From NCBI RefSeq assembly GCF_014287895.1, contig NZ_JACOPP010000006.1, positions 1 through 64,000 of the forward strand: a DNA stretch of 64,000 nt, in the 5' to 3' direction. Of the stretch, positions 27,595 through 38,231 are shown in pieces. A model generated the notes under the pieces. That model worked only from the letters and a program-made list of their open reading frames with translations, was not told the DNA's origin and searched no databases. This DNA comes from Lawsonibacter hominis (GTDB lineage Bacteria; Bacillota; Clostridia; Oscillospirales; Oscillospiraceae). The position numbers and the translations under genes were made by a program. Position 1 is the first letter of the stretch. Every line of letters starts with the position of its first letter.

Positions 27595-27602
27595 AGACGG
27601 GT

Positions 27603-27983
27603 TTATTCTCCGTCGTTGTCCGAACGCTCCTGAGGACCGCCATGGATCTCCGTGATCTCGGCGCTGCGGGCATCCGCCTCTGCGCATTCGGCGGCCTGGC
27701 GGTCCAGCTCGTCCAGCTGGTCCAGGCGGCGGCGCAGCGCTTCACGCTCCTGGGCGCTCATGGCGGACAGCCGTCCGTCCATGCGCTCGTCCCGGCGGCG
27801 CTGGGCGTCCTCCTGGCATTTGCGCTGCAGCTCCTCGCTGTACTTGCCCATCTGTTCCACGGCCGCCTCGCCGCGCTCCACCAGGACCTTGCCCGCCTTG
27901 CCGGCCTGTTCGGCCACCAGGGAAACGGCCCCCACACCGGCATACACCACGTTCATCAGGGTCTTGCTCAGATCGTCCAACAT
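27603..27983 (-). CDS. Phasin-like coiled-coil protein of unknown function
   Basis: This 126-residue protein has an Ala/Gly-rich amphipathic N-terminal segment (VVYAGVGAVSLVAEQAGKAGKVLVE) and a long Arg/Glu/Gln-rich helix, probably a coiled coil. It ends in an acidic tail. The overall look is that of small phasin-like or stress-associated proteins of Clostridia, but I recognise no defined family. AAAGGAG lies six bases before the ATG. A TATAAT sequence on the minus strand (28030-28025) could be its -10. Confidence 0.7.
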   Translation of the reverse strand: MLDDLSKTLMNVVYAGVGAVSLVAEQAGKAGKVLVERGEAAVEQMGKYSEELQRKCQEDAQRRRDERMDGRLSAMSAQEREALRRRLDQLDELDRQAAECAEADARSAEITEIHGGPQERSDNDGE

Positions 27984-28148
27984 AGGAATGCTCCTTTACC
28001 TCTTTATTTTTGGATTCTGACTTTATTATACGCAATGCAGCGCCCATTGTCTTTCAATTTCTATGAACGGCGGATTAAAAAATGATAAAAGACGGTCTGG
28101 AGCCGGAAACAGCGGCGTGAGGCGCCGCCGCTTTCTGTTTCTTTGGGC

Positions 28149-28177
28149 TTGTGGAGCGGGCGGACGCGTAGTATAAT
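28149..28177 (+). promoter_or_regulatory. Promoter of alr
   Basis: TTGTGG, 17 bases, TATAAT, 33 bases before the alr start. Confidence 0.7.
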
Positions 28178-28209
28178 AAAATCCATACTGGCAAGAGAGG
28201 CGTCAAAGA

Positions 28210-29337
28210 ATGGACGATATGCAAATGCGTACTTGGGCAGAGGTCGATCTGTCCGATTTGGAACATAACTACCGTGCGCTTCGGGGACTGCTGCCGCGGG
28301 ATTGCCGCTTTTTGGGCGTGGTGAAGGCCAACGCCTATGGCCACGGAGCCGTTCCGGTGGCAATGCGGCTGGAGGCGCTGGGCGCGGAGTACCTGGCGGT
28401 AGCGTGCCTGGAGGAGGCGGGGGAGCTGCGCAGTGCCGGGATCCAAACCCCGATCCTGATCCTGGGCGCAACCCCGGCTGCCGATGCGCCCCGGCTGCTG
28501 GAATTGGAGGTCACACAGGCCGTGGGGGACCTGGAGACGGCGCAGGCCCTCTCCCGGGCGGCCCAGGCGGCGGGAAAGCGCCTGAAGGTTCACCTGAAGG
28601 CGGACACCGGCATGTCCCGGCTGGGCTTCCTCTGCGACGAGACGCATTTGTCCCGCGCAGCGGAGGAGATGGCCCGGGCGGCGGTGCTGCCGGGGCTGGA
28701 GGCGGAGGGGATCTTTACCCACTTTGCCGATGCCGACGGGGACGAGGCCTATACCATGCGCCAATTTACCCGTTTTCTGGACCTGCTGGGCGTGCTGGAG
28801 CGGCGTGGCGTGCGCTTCGCGCTCCGCCACTGTGCCAACAGCGCTGCCGTGCTGCGCTATCCCTGCACCCACCTGGACATGGTGCGTCCCGGCGTGGCCC
28901 TGTACGGCCACTATCCCGATCCCTCCTGCGTGGGGCTGGACGGACCCGGTCTGCGCCCGGTGATGACCTTGAAGAGCCGGGTGACCGCGGTGCGCACCCT
29001 GCCTGCGGGTACCTGCGTCAGCTATGGCTGTACCGCCACCCTGGAATCGGAGCGTACCCTCGCGGTGGTCCCCATCGGTTATGCCGACGGCTTCCCGCGG
29101 CTGCTGTCCAACCGGTCCGCTGTGCTGCTGCACGGCGCGCGCTGTCCCATCGTCGGCCGGGTCTGCATGGATATGTGCATGGTGGATGTGACCGGCCGAA
29201 ATGTGCAGCCCGGGGACGTGGCCGAGGTGTTCGGCGCTGCGCTGCCCGTGGAAGAGCACGCGGCGGCGGCGGACACCATCCAGTATGAGCTGCTCTGTGC
29301 CGTCTCTCCCCGCGTACCCCGGCTTTACCTGGGCTGA
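28210..29337 (+). CDS. alr: Alanine racemase
   Basis: This 375-residue PLP enzyme makes D-alanine for peptidoglycan. The PLP lysine is Lys39 in VVKANAYGHG. The catalytic Tyr lies in VSYGCTA (about 272) in the C-terminal beta domain. KADTGMSRLGF and GRVCMDMCMVD are further family blocks. Length is normal (370-390). AGAGAGGCG precedes the ATG. The mazF gene is downstream by 199 bases, as in Bacillus, but without the antitoxin gene that normally lies between. Confidence 0.95.
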   Translation: MDDMQMRTWAEVDLSDLEHNYRALRGLLPRDCRFLGVVKANAYGHGAVPVAMRLEALGAEYLAVACLEEAGELRSAGIQTPILILGATPAADAPRLLELEVTQAVGDLETAQALSRAAQAAGKRLKVHLKADTGMSRLGFLCDETHLSRAAEEMARAAVLPGLEAEGIFTHFADADGDEAYTMRQFTRFLDLLGVLERRGVRFALRHCANSAAVLRYPCTHLDMVRPGVALYGHYPDPSCVGLDGPGLRPVMTLKSRVTAVRTLPAGTCVSYGCTATLESERTLAVVPIGYADGFPRLLSNRSAVLLHGARCPIVGRVCMDMCMVDVTGRNVQPGDVAEVFGAALPVEEHAAAADTIQYELLCAVSPRVPRLYLG

Positions 29338-29536
29338 ACGCACGTCCGCAGGCTGCGCCGCATAGAATGGGCCGGGGAGGAACCGTCCGGAATGGCGGCG
29401 GGGTGCGGGAAGGGGCGTTTTTTTCCCGCACTGTGTATAAATCCCGCCGCCCTGTGGGAGAATCATAGTGACCGCGTTACATAGGCCCCGCGCCTGGTGA
29501 CGCTGGTGACTTTCTTCCGGCGGAGTGTGAGCATAC

Positions 29537-29902
29537 GTGGACAACAGCGTAAAACGCGGAGACATTTTTTATGCCGACCTGAGCCCTGTAGTGGGCAGCG
29601 AGCAGGGAGGGGTACGGCCGGTGCTGATCGTGCAGAACGATACCGGAAACCGGCATAGCCCCACCGTGATTGCCGCCGCTATTACGTCCCAGACCGGCAA
29701 GGCCCGTCTGCCCACCCATATCGAGCTCTCAGCAAAGACCTACGGATTGCCCAAGGATTCTGTGGTGCTGCTGGAACAGATCCGCACCCTGGACAAAAAG
29801 CGGCTGCGGGAGCACATGGGACGGCTGGACGAAACGCAGATGCAGCGGGTGGACAACGCCATCGCGGTCAGCTTCGGCCTGCATACGGATACCATGATTT
29901 GA
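29537..29902 (+). CDS. mazF: MazF/EndoA-type mRNA interferase
   Basis: This 121-residue protein is a type II toxin endoribonuclease of the MazF/PemK fold: VKRGDIFYADLSPVVGSEQGGVRPVLIVQND is the diagnostic start. The conserved Arg of GGVRPV and Thr of AAAITSQ, which form the active site in B. subtilis EndoA, are kept. The family C-terminus (LLEQIRTLDKKRL) is complete. It starts at GTG with GGCGGAG upstream. No mazE/ndoAI-like antitoxin is found in the 199 bases before it or just after. It may be controlled by an antitoxin elsewhere or be a domesticated RNase. Confidence 0.93.
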   Translation: MDNSVKRGDIFYADLSPVVGSEQGGVRPVLIVQNDTGNRHSPTVIAAAITSQTGKARLPTHIELSAKTYGLPKDSVVLLEQIRTLDKKRLREHMGRLDETQMQRVDNAIAVSFGLHTDTMI

Positions 29903-29961
29903 AGGAAAAAAGGCGGGGACGCCTGTGGGGCGGCCCCGCCTCCCAAACGGAGGTCGTACAT

Positions 29962-30519
29962 ATGAACCAATCCAAATGGCCCGTCCGACTGGCGTCCGGC
30001 GCGCTGGTATGCCTGACCCTGGCGGGCGTAGCGCTGGCCGCCGGACAGCAGGGGACCCAGGCGGACCCGCTGGTGAGCCTGAGCTATCTGAACCAACAGG
30101 CCACCCCCTCCATCCTGGCCCAGGTGGACGCCAAGATCGCCCAGCGGGAGGCCGAGCTGCAGAGCCGGCTGGCCGCCGTAGTGGACGGCTACGTAAAAGA
30201 GGTGGAGGACAAGTTGCGCACCGGCGGCAGTTCCACCGCTCCGGCCGCTGCCGGTGCAGCGTATCAGGTGGTTACCCTCAGCGCCGGACAGACCATCACC
30301 GGCGGTGCGGCCTGTGAGTTCCTGCTCCGTTCGGGCACGGCGGTCTGCGTGTCCAGTTCCGCACCGGGATTGGTGGATATGACCGGCGCTGCCACGCTGG
30401 CAAACGGCGGGGCGCTGGCGGCGAACCACCTGTACCTGGCCACGGTGGAGGGCAGGGGCGTGAAGGCGTCGACTGCCGTGACGCTTATGGTGCGCGGGAG
30501 CTACACCATAAGCGGATAA
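29962..30519 (+). CDS. Secreted protein of unknown function
   Basis: This 185-residue protein has an N-terminal signal peptide (positively charged start, then LASGALVCLTLAGVALAAG, cleavage near AAG). Residues 55-95 look like a coiled coil (AKIAQREAELQSRLAAVVDG). The C-terminal half is Gly/Ala/Thr-rich beta sequence starting YQVVTLSAGQTITGGAACEF. I recognise no named family. GGAGGTCG precedes the ATG at 29962. It may be cotranscribed with mazF (59-base gap). The strong terminator downstream ends the unit. Confidence 0.75.
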   Translation: MNQSKWPVRLASGALVCLTLAGVALAAGQQGTQADPLVSLSYLNQQATPSILAQVDAKIAQREAELQSRLAAVVDGYVKEVEDKLRTGGSSTAPAAAGAAYQVVTLSAGQTITGGAACEFLLRSGTAVCVSSSAPGLVDMTGAATLANGGALAANHLYLATVEGRGVKASTAVTLMVRGSYTISG

Positions 30520-30638
30520 GAGGCGGTATGCCCCGGTGGGACGGCGGGGTGTCCTGGGACGCTTTTTCCGTTCCCCAAAAAGCATCCGGGTTGCCCTTTG
30601 ACCGCGGAAGGGCGCCGGTGGGACCCTTCAATCAGAAG

Positions 30639-30677
30639 AAAACAGGAGCGCCGCACAACGTGCGGCGCTCCTGTTTT
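30639..30677. terminator. Bidirectional terminator
   Basis: An 18-bp perfect stem AAAACAGGAGCGCCGCAC with a 3-base loop. T tracts form on both strands. It lies between the convergent secreted-protein and pyrophosphatase genes. Confidence 0.9.
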
Positions 30678-30682
30678 CGAGA

Positions 30683-32800
<2,118 letters not shown>

Positions 32801-32823
32801 CGTTCCCAACTCCTTTGTTATTT

Positions 32824-32850
32824 GGGAAGCCTGATAACTCAGGGCTTCCC
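32824..32850 (-). other. Leader hairpin of hppA
   Basis: GGGAAGCC-TGA / TCA-GGGCTTCCC forms a stem with one bulged base in the short hppA leader, just upstream of the ribosome site. It could affect translation or mRNA stability. Confidence 0.4.
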
Positions 32851-32868
32851 GGTTTCACAGACAAGTTA

Positions 32869-32898
32869 ATATTAGCGCAAACTGCCCCCATTTGGCAA
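32869..32898 (-). promoter_or_regulatory. Promoter of hppA
   Basis: On the minus strand: TTGCCA, 18 bases, TAATAT, about 70 bases upstream of the start codon. Confidence 0.65.
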
Positions 32899-32914
32899 GT
32901 GCATCTTGAAAATG

Positions 32915-32946
32915 GAAAGCGCCAAATCCAAGGATTTGGCGCTTTC
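32915..32946 (-). terminator. Terminator of trkA-trkH
   Basis: A 15-bp perfect stem GAAAGCGCCAAATCC with a 2-base centre, followed on the minus strand by CATTTTC. It lies 20 bases after the trkH stop and just upstream of the hppA promoter. Confidence 0.8.
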
Positions 32947-32965
32947 TACAAACTTGCAAAATGGG

Positions 32966-34423
32966 TCAAGAACGTTTCCATGCATTTCCGCTAAAGAGAA
33001 CCAGGATAGGAAGAACCTCCAGGCGGCCGACGATCATACACAGGGAGAGGACGATCTTGGACAGGGGAGAAAAGGCGGCGTAATTCCCCATCGGTCCTAC
33101 CAATTCCAACCCGGGGCCGATATTTCCGATGCAGGCGACCACGGCGGTGAAGGTGGTCCCAAAGGTGAAATTGTCCACGGCGACGACCAGCGTGGCGCCC
33201 AGCGTGATGAACATATAGGCGGCAAAGAAAACATAGACCGAGCGCAGGGCGTCCTCGTCCATGACCCGCCCGTCCAGCCGGACAACGTTCACCGAACGGG
33301 GATGGACGATCTGCCGGATCTCACGGAGGATCGACTTCAACAGCAGCAGCACCCGGGAGCATTTGATGCCGCCGCCGGTGGAACCGGCGCAGGCCCCGAT
33401 GAACATAAGCAGCACCAGCAGCACCCGGGAGAATTCCGGCCACAGATTGAAATCGGTGCTGGCAAAGCCGGTGGTGGAGATGATGGTGCCCACCTGGAAG
33501 GCGGCGTGACGGACCGCTTCGCCGGGCGTGGGATACATATGCCGGATGTTGACGGAAATCAACACGATACTGGCAAAGACCACGATCAGGAAAAACCGCA
33601 GCTCGTCGCTTTTCAGAACCTGACGCACCTTGCCGCAGAGCACGAGAAAGTAGAGGGCGAAGTTGACCGAGAACAGTAGCATAAACAGGGTGATGATCAC
33701 TTCGACTGTGGGGCTCTGATAGGCCGCGATGGACAGGTTCCGCACGGAAAAGCCGCCGGTACCGGCCGTAGCGAAGGAATTCACGAGGCTGTCGTAGAGC
33801 GGCATGCCCGCCAGACGCAGACAGAGGACCTGGATGAGGGTCATGACGCAATAGATACCGTAGAGGATCTTGGAGGATTGGCTGGTCTTGGGCACCAGCT
33901 TGCTCACCACGGGGCCGGGACTCTCCGCCTTCATCAGGTGCAGCGTGCGGGCGCCCAGACTGGGGAGCAGGGCGATGGCCAGGATGAGCACGCCCATACC
34001 GCCCAGCCAGTGCATGAAGGAACGCCAGAACAGGATGCCCTTTGGCAGGGGCTCCACGGCGGAGAGAATCGAGGCGCCGGTGGTAGTGAAGCCGGAGACC
34101 GACTCAAAGAAACAGTCGATGTAGGAGCGGAACAGGCCAAGCTCCGGATAGAGCCGTCCCCAGAAAAAAAACGGCAGCGCGCCCAGGGCCCCCACCAAAA
34201 GCCAGATCAGGGCAACGGCGAAGAAGCCCTCCCGGGGAAAGAAGTGGTCGTCGCTGCGCAGATGGGCCAGGATCAGCCCTACGGCCGCGATGAGCGGGAT
34301 GGTGATCAGAAAGGGAAGCGGATTTTCGCGATAAAGCAGGCATACCAGCAGCGGCAGCAGCATGGCGGCGGCCTCCACCAGCAGGGTCTTGCCGGTCAGT
34401 TTAAAGACCAGTCGGAAGTTCAT
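32966..34423 (-). CDS. trkH: Trk/Ktr-type potassium uptake membrane subunit
   Basis: This 485-residue channel-like protein has four repeated membrane-pore-membrane units. The selectivity-filter segments can be seen as SGFTTTGAS, ATAGTGGFSV, ISTTGFASTDF and ACIGNIGPGLE. GACAGSTGGGIKCSR is a family block. It imports K+ together with the cytoplasmic TrkA protein encoded immediately upstream; the genes overlap by four bases (ATGA), so the subunits are made in a coupled fashion. K+ supply fits the K+-dependent pyrophosphatase encoded downstream. Confidence 0.95.
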   Translation of the reverse strand: MNFRLVFKLTGKTLLVEAAAMLLPLLVCLLYRENPLPFLITIPLIAAVGLILAHLRSDDHFFPREGFFAVALIWLLVGALGALPFFFWGRLYPELGLFRSYIDCFFESVSGFTTTGASILSAVEPLPKGILFWRSFMHWLGGMGVLILAIALLPSLGARTLHLMKAESPGPVVSKLVPKTSQSSKILYGIYCVMTLIQVLCLRLAGMPLYDSLVNSFATAGTGGFSVRNLSIAAYQSPTVEVIITLFMLLFSVNFALYFLVLCGKVRQVLKSDELRFFLIVVFASIVLISVNIRHMYPTPGEAVRHAAFQVGTIISTTGFASTDFNLWPEFSRVLLVLLMFIGACAGSTGGGIKCSRVLLLLKSILREIRQIVHPRSVNVVRLDGRVMDEDALRSVYVFFAAYMFITLGATLVVAVDNFTFGTTFTAVVACIGNIGPGLELVGPMGNYAAFSPLSKIVLSLCMIVGRLEVLPILVLFSGNAWKRS

Positions 34424-35808
34424 TGCACGGCCCCCATATCCAGCAGCGAGTCGTCATAAATGTCATTGATGTCCAAAATCCCGTGATTGCGGGAGACAAT
34501 GATGACCGTATCGCCCTGACTGAGGATAGAGGAACCGTCGGGAATGATGATGCGGTTCTGGTGGACCAGAACGGCGATCAGGATTCCCTTTTTCAGCCGC
34601 AGATCCTTGAGCGGGATGCCCAGATTGCGGGTGGTATCGTTGGCCAGAAACTCCATAGCCTCCGCGTGGCCCCCGGCGATGCGGTACAGGGCGTTCATGA
34701 CGCTGCCCTTGGAGTTCTGCATGCCGCGCACCACCTGGAGGATCTGGTTTGCAGTAATGAATTTGGGGGAAATCACGCTGTCCAGCCCAACCGCCCGGGC
34801 GATGCCGGCATAGTTCTGGCGGTTGGACTTTGCGACTACCTTTTTCAGACCCTGCTGCATGGCGTAGAGGGAGATGATCAGGTTGTCCTCGTCCCGGTCG
34901 GTCAGCGCCACAAAGGCGTCGGCGGCAGAGATGTTCTCCTGCTCCAGCAGTTCCTGATCGGTACCGTCGCCGCAGATGACCATGGTGCGGGGAAGCACCT
35001 CGGACAGATGACGGCAGCGGTCCATGCTCCGCTCCACGATCTTTACCCGCATGCCCAGGTGTTCCAAGATGGCGGTGAGATAGTGGGCGATCCGCCCGCC
35101 GCCCACAAGGAACACATCCTTGAGCCGGGGCGTGTAGCGGCCCAGCAGCTTGAAAAAGTCGGTCAGACCGCTGGGCTGGCCGATGAGATAAAGCCGGTCC
35201 TCCGCCTGGGGGACAAAGGAACCGTCCGGGATGGTGACCTCTCCGCACCGCTCCACCGCGCACATGAGCATGGGCAGTTCCTGGAGCTTATGGCTCTGCG
35301 CGGACAGGGGGTGACCCACGATGAAATCCCCCTCCTGGACCCGAAAACCGATCAGCTCCACACGGCCGCGATAGAAGGTTTCGATATTGGCGGCGGAGGG
35401 AAAGCGAAGCAGGCGGGAGATCTCGACAGCCGTAGCATTTTCCGGGTTGATGACCATGTCGATGCCCAGTTCCTGCTTGAGGGTGGCCAGCTCGGCGGCG
35501 TATTCCACGTTGCGCACCCGGGCGATGACGTACTTGGCGCCCAGCCGTTTGGCGGTCAGGCAGCAGACCATGTTCACCTCGTCCATACTGGTGGCGGCAA
35601 TGACCACGTCCGCCGTATCCGCGCCGGATTCCCGCAGGGCGGAGATGGAAGCGCCGTTCCCCTTGACGCACATCACATCCAGAGACTCCGAGGCACGCCG
35701 GAGGGCGTCGTCGTTGGTATCGATGACGGTGACGTCATGCTCCTCCTGGGAGAGGTGCTCCGCCAAAGTGAAGCCTACCTTACCGTCTCCCACGATGATG
35801 ATCTTCAA
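34420..35808 (-). CDS. trkA: Trk potassium uptake regulatory subunit
   Basis: This 462-residue cytoplasmic protein has two RCK halves. Each begins with an NAD-binding Rossmann motif (MKIIIVGDGKVGFTLAEHL and DVFLVGGGRIAHYLTAIL) and ends with a TrkA-C domain. It binds nucleotides and gates TrkH. It starts at a TTG with GAAAGGATG upstream, and a strong promoter lies ahead. It forms an operon with trkH. Confidence 0.95.
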   Translation of the reverse strand: MKIIIVGDGKVGFTLAEHLSQEEHDVTVIDTNDDALRRASESLDVMCVKGNGASISALRESGADTADVVIAATSMDEVNMVCCLTAKRLGAKYVIARVRNVEYAAELATLKQELGIDMVINPENATAVEISRLLRFPSAANIETFYRGRVELIGFRVQEGDFIVGHPLSAQSHKLQELPMLMCAVERCGEVTIPDGSFVPQAEDRLYLIGQPSGLTDFFKLLGRYTPRLKDVFLVGGGRIAHYLTAILEHLGMRVKIVERSMDRCRHLSEVLPRTMVICGDGTDQELLEQENISAADAFVALTDRDEDNLIISLYAMQQGLKKVVAKSNRQNYAGIARAVGLDSVISPKFITANQILQVVRGMQNSKGSVMNALYRIAGGHAEAMEFLANDTTRNLGIPLKDLRLKKGILIAVLVHQNRIIIPDGSSILSQGDTVIIVSRNHGILDINDIYDDSLLDMGAVQ

Positions 35809-35853
35809 ACTAAATTCATCCTTTCAGGGAAAACCCCACACACATTCCAGCTT

Positions 35854-35882
35854 ATCATACCCCATCCAATGCCAGGATGCAA
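35854..35882 (-). promoter_or_regulatory. Promoter of trkA-trkH
   Basis: On the minus strand: TTGCAT, 17 bases, TATGAT, 45 bases before the TTG start. Confidence 0.8.
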
Positions 35883-35943
35883 GAAGCAAGTCCTATTTTG
35901 TACGAAACGCCCTGCAGGGTTCGAAAGAGAGGGAGAAAGCCGC

Positions 35944-36001
35944 CGCTTCCACAGACGAAAGCCCCGCTGCGGCCGCAGCGGGGCTTTCGTCTGTGGAAGC
36001 G
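35944..36001. repeat. Perfect 58-base palindrome
   Basis: Positions 35944-35972 (from CGCTTCCACAGACGAAAGCC to the central GG) are followed without any spacer by the exact reverse complement. It lies downstream of the leftward secreted-protein gene and upstream of the trkA promoter, so it may act as a terminator. It is far longer than needed for that and lacks a T tract. Confidence 0.85.
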
Positions 36002-36095
36002 GGACAGCCGCCTGACTTGGCAAAGGGGCGCCGGACCATGGCGGTACGTTGTAAAGCGGAGGGAAGAAGGCGCGTTTCCGCCGCCTGCAAACGCT

Positions 36096-36803
36096 TCAGA
36101 TGGTCCATTCACTGTGGATCAGGCCCACCAGATACCAGTCGTTTTCCGCCGCCTCGAACACCAGCTTCAAGGAGCACCAGTCGAATCCCTCCATTTTGGG
36201 ATTCAGGCCGGGAAAGTAATACTCCACAAAGCGTCCATCCGGATAGCCCTCGGCCACATTTTCCAGCGCGTTGCCGCAGGCCTGCACATTGTCGATGCCG
36301 ATCACAGGGGCCTGCGTATAATCGGTATTGAACACATAGCGCTCGAAATAGTCCGCCGCCGTCAGCTTGATGGGATCGCCCCGGCCGTCCTCCACGCCCC
36401 AGACATAGACGTTGTCGTCGGAGGCAAGGCCGGCGATCTGGCTGGCGGTCATCGTGTGGTCGCGGTCAGGGTCCACCGTGGAGTAAGGGGTAAAGGTGAC
36501 GCCTTTTCCCGGGCTGATCAGAGTGGCCAGGGCGGTGTAATCCTTTTGCTTCAAGGCTTCCAGCACAACGCCCGCCCGTTCGACCAGACGGGTGTTGTCC
36601 GTCTCGTCCAGCGGTAGGGACGTAGGGGCGGGCAGGCCGGTGGCCAGCGCGAGATTCATTGTGGCAGGAAGCGGAGAATCGGCAGCGGAAGCCGTGGCGC
36701 GCACGAGACCGCCAGTGCCGGACAGAACGCCGCTGCCGCAGAAGATGCCCAGCGCAAAACCGGCCAGCAGGGCGACTACGGTGCAGATCACGGTCTTCTT
36801 CAA
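36096..36803 (-). CDS. Secreted protein of unknown function
   Basis: This 235-residue protein has an N-terminal signal anchor (KKTVICTVVALLAGFALGIF). A Ser/Pro/Thr-rich linker follows, then a globular domain of about 170 residues ending WYLVGLIHSEWTI. That ending is typical of a clostridial/bacillar family of secreted proteins with an NTF2-like fold, but no function is assigned. I chose a TTG at 36803 because GAAGGGAG lies nine bases upstream; the ATG at 36830 has no obvious site. The gene stands alone. Confidence 0.75.
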   Translation of the reverse strand: MKKTVICTVVALLAGFALGIFCGSGVLSGTGGLVRATASAADSPLPATMNLALATGLPAPTSLPLDETDNTRLVERAGVVLEALKQKDYTALATLISPGKGVTFTPYSTVDPDRDHTMTASQIAGLASDDNVYVWGVEDGRGDPIKLTAADYFERYVFNTDYTQAPVIGIDNVQACGNALENVAEGYPDGRFVEYYFPGLNPKMEGFDWCSLKLVFEAAENDWYLVGLIHSEWTI

Positions 36804-36909
36804 GCGGAACACTCCCTTCGACCGCGTCATTCAGACAATTTATTTTATGTGCTGCAGGCAAAAAAAGCAACAACAAAAGGTTACAAAATGCGGGCGCGCT
36901 TTGTACACC

Positions 36910-36938
36910 TTGCAAACACAGCGGGTCGGAGGTATAAT
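36910..36938 (+). promoter_or_regulatory. Promoter of the uridine phosphorylase gene
   Basis: TTGCAA, 17 bases, TATAAT, 27 bases before the ATG. Confidence 0.85.
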
Positions 36939-36965
36939 AAGAGCCAAAAAGGGGGGGTGTGCGCC

Positions 36966-37739
36966 ATGCATGAGCATGCGCTGCAATTCCATATTCAATG
37001 CGGCAGGGGAGACATAGGACGCTACTGCATCCTGCCGGGCGATCCGGGCCGCTGTGAGAAGATCGCCGCCTATTTCGACCACCCGGTCAAGGTAGCCTCC
37101 AACCGGGAATTCACCACGTATACGGGGACGCTTCTGGGGGAAAGGGTGAGCGTCTGTTCCACCGGGATCGGCGGACCCTCTGCGGTCATCGCCATGGAGG
37201 AGCTGCACGCGCTGGGGGCGGATACCTTTGTGCGGGTAGGCACCTGCGGTGGGATCGCTCTGAAGGTGAAAAGCGACGATGTGGTGATCGCCACCGGCGC
37301 GGTCCGGCATGAGGGGACCTCCCGGGAGTATGCGCCAATGGAATTTCCCGCCGTGGCCGATTACACGGTGCAGTCCGCCCTGGTGGCCGCGGCCCGGGCG
37401 CTGGGCAAGCCATGGCATGCAGGGGTGGTCCAGTGCAAGGACTCTTTTTACGGGCAGCACGACCCGGAGCGCATGCCCGTGTCCTATGAACTCCAGGCCA
37501 AGTGGCAAGCGTGGAAGCGGCTGGGCGTGCTGGCCTCGGAGATGGAGTCGGCCGCGCTGTTCTGCTGTGCCGCCGCCCTTGGGGCGCGCTGCGGCTCCTG
37601 CTTCCACGTGATCTGGAACCAGGAACGGGAGGCGGCCGGACTGGATCAAACGGAGAGCCACGACCTGTCCGCCGCAATCCAGGTGGGGGTAGAGGGGCTC
37701 AAGCATCTGATCCGGACCGACCGGGAAGCGGCCCGATGA
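36966..37739 (+). CDS. udp: Uridine phosphorylase-type nucleoside phosphorylase
   Basis: This 257-residue enzyme of the PNP/UDP superfamily splits nucleosides with phosphate to give the base and ribose 1-phosphate. The phosphate-binding start is YCILPGDPGRCEKIA. The Gly-rich strand is VRVGTCGGIAL and the nucleoside-binding block is LASEMESAALFCCAAALG. The QAKWQAWKRLG region and the 'DSFYGQHDPERMP' loop favour uridine phosphorylase over purine enzymes. The ATG at 36966 follows a G-rich ribosome site and its own promoter. Confidence 0.9.
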   Translation: MHEHALQFHIQCGRGDIGRYCILPGDPGRCEKIAAYFDHPVKVASNREFTTYTGTLLGERVSVCSTGIGGPSAVIAMEELHALGADTFVRVGTCGGIALKVKSDDVVIATGAVRHEGTSREYAPMEFPAVADYTVQSALVAAARALGKPWHAGVVQCKDSFYGQHDPERMPVSYELQAKWQAWKRLGVLASEMESAALFCCAAALGARCGSCFHVIWNQEREAAGLDQTESHDLSAAIQVGVEGLKHLIRTDREAAR

Positions 37740-37916
37740 TCCCAAACAGCCAGGAAGGCAAGGGACACAAAGGAGGAGCAGGACGCTCAGGCCGGGATAG
37801 CCGGAATAGGCCAGGAACGGGCCGATTGAAACCGTGAACAGAACGGCCATCCCGAGGCAGAGCCATAAAAGACCGCGAAACCCATATGCCCCGCTGCGGA
37901 ACCCCACCCAAAACAT
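37740..37916 (-). CDS. Possible small membrane protein, 3' limit uncertain
   Basis: Beginning at an ATG at 37916 preceded by AAAGGGGGGG, a leftward frame encodes two hydrophobic segments (GLLWLCLGMAVLFTVSIGPF and GLSVLLLLCVPCLPGCLG). The frame meets no stop for 360 codons because it runs antisense through the udp gene, so I list only the part outside udp. A strong leftward promoter lies upstream, which supports a real gene. It could be the intact start of a protein that has lost its stop, or a decayed gene. Confidence 0.35.
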
Positions 37917-37939
37917 AAGCACGCCCCCCCTTTATTTCC

Positions 37940-37967
37940 GGTATATCACAGATCCGGCGGATGTCAA
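37940..37967 (-). promoter_or_regulatory. Leftward promoter
   Basis: On the minus strand: TTGACA, 16 bases, TATACC, about 25 bases upstream of the ATG at 37916. Confidence 0.65.
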
Positions 37968-38018
37968 CCGGAGGTGATCCTATGGCGGAAGAAGTCGGCA
38001 TCAGCGGAACACCTCACA

Positions 38019-38065
38019 CAGAAATCGGGCGTGGGAAGGCGGTGCTTTCCCACGCCCGATTTCTG
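38019..38065 (-). terminator. Terminator of the HD-GYP/DUF5317 unit
   Basis: A 19-bp stem CAGAAATCGGGCGTGGGAA with a 9-base loop. On the minus strand it lies 170 bases after the DUF5317 stop. The 150 bases in between hold short palindromes (GTACAGCGCTGTAC) and no gene I can support; one 75-codon frame there looks like chance. Confidence 0.65.
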
Positions 38066-38231
38066 CAAAAAATGGGAAGACACGCAACTGCTGCCTTCCT
38101 GCCGGAAGCATGACGGGCCAGCGGCCCGCTGGCCTCCGGTCCCGCTTGCGGAGCAGAGAGGTTATCTGCGCGTCTTCCAGGCGCTGATCCGTTCGATTTC
38201 CAGGTCGGTACAGCGCTGTACGCCGTGTCGG

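Noticed and set aside
29338..29536. Antitoxin gene between alr and mazF
   Set aside because: I read all frames of this gap and found no frame of adequate length with a ribosome site.
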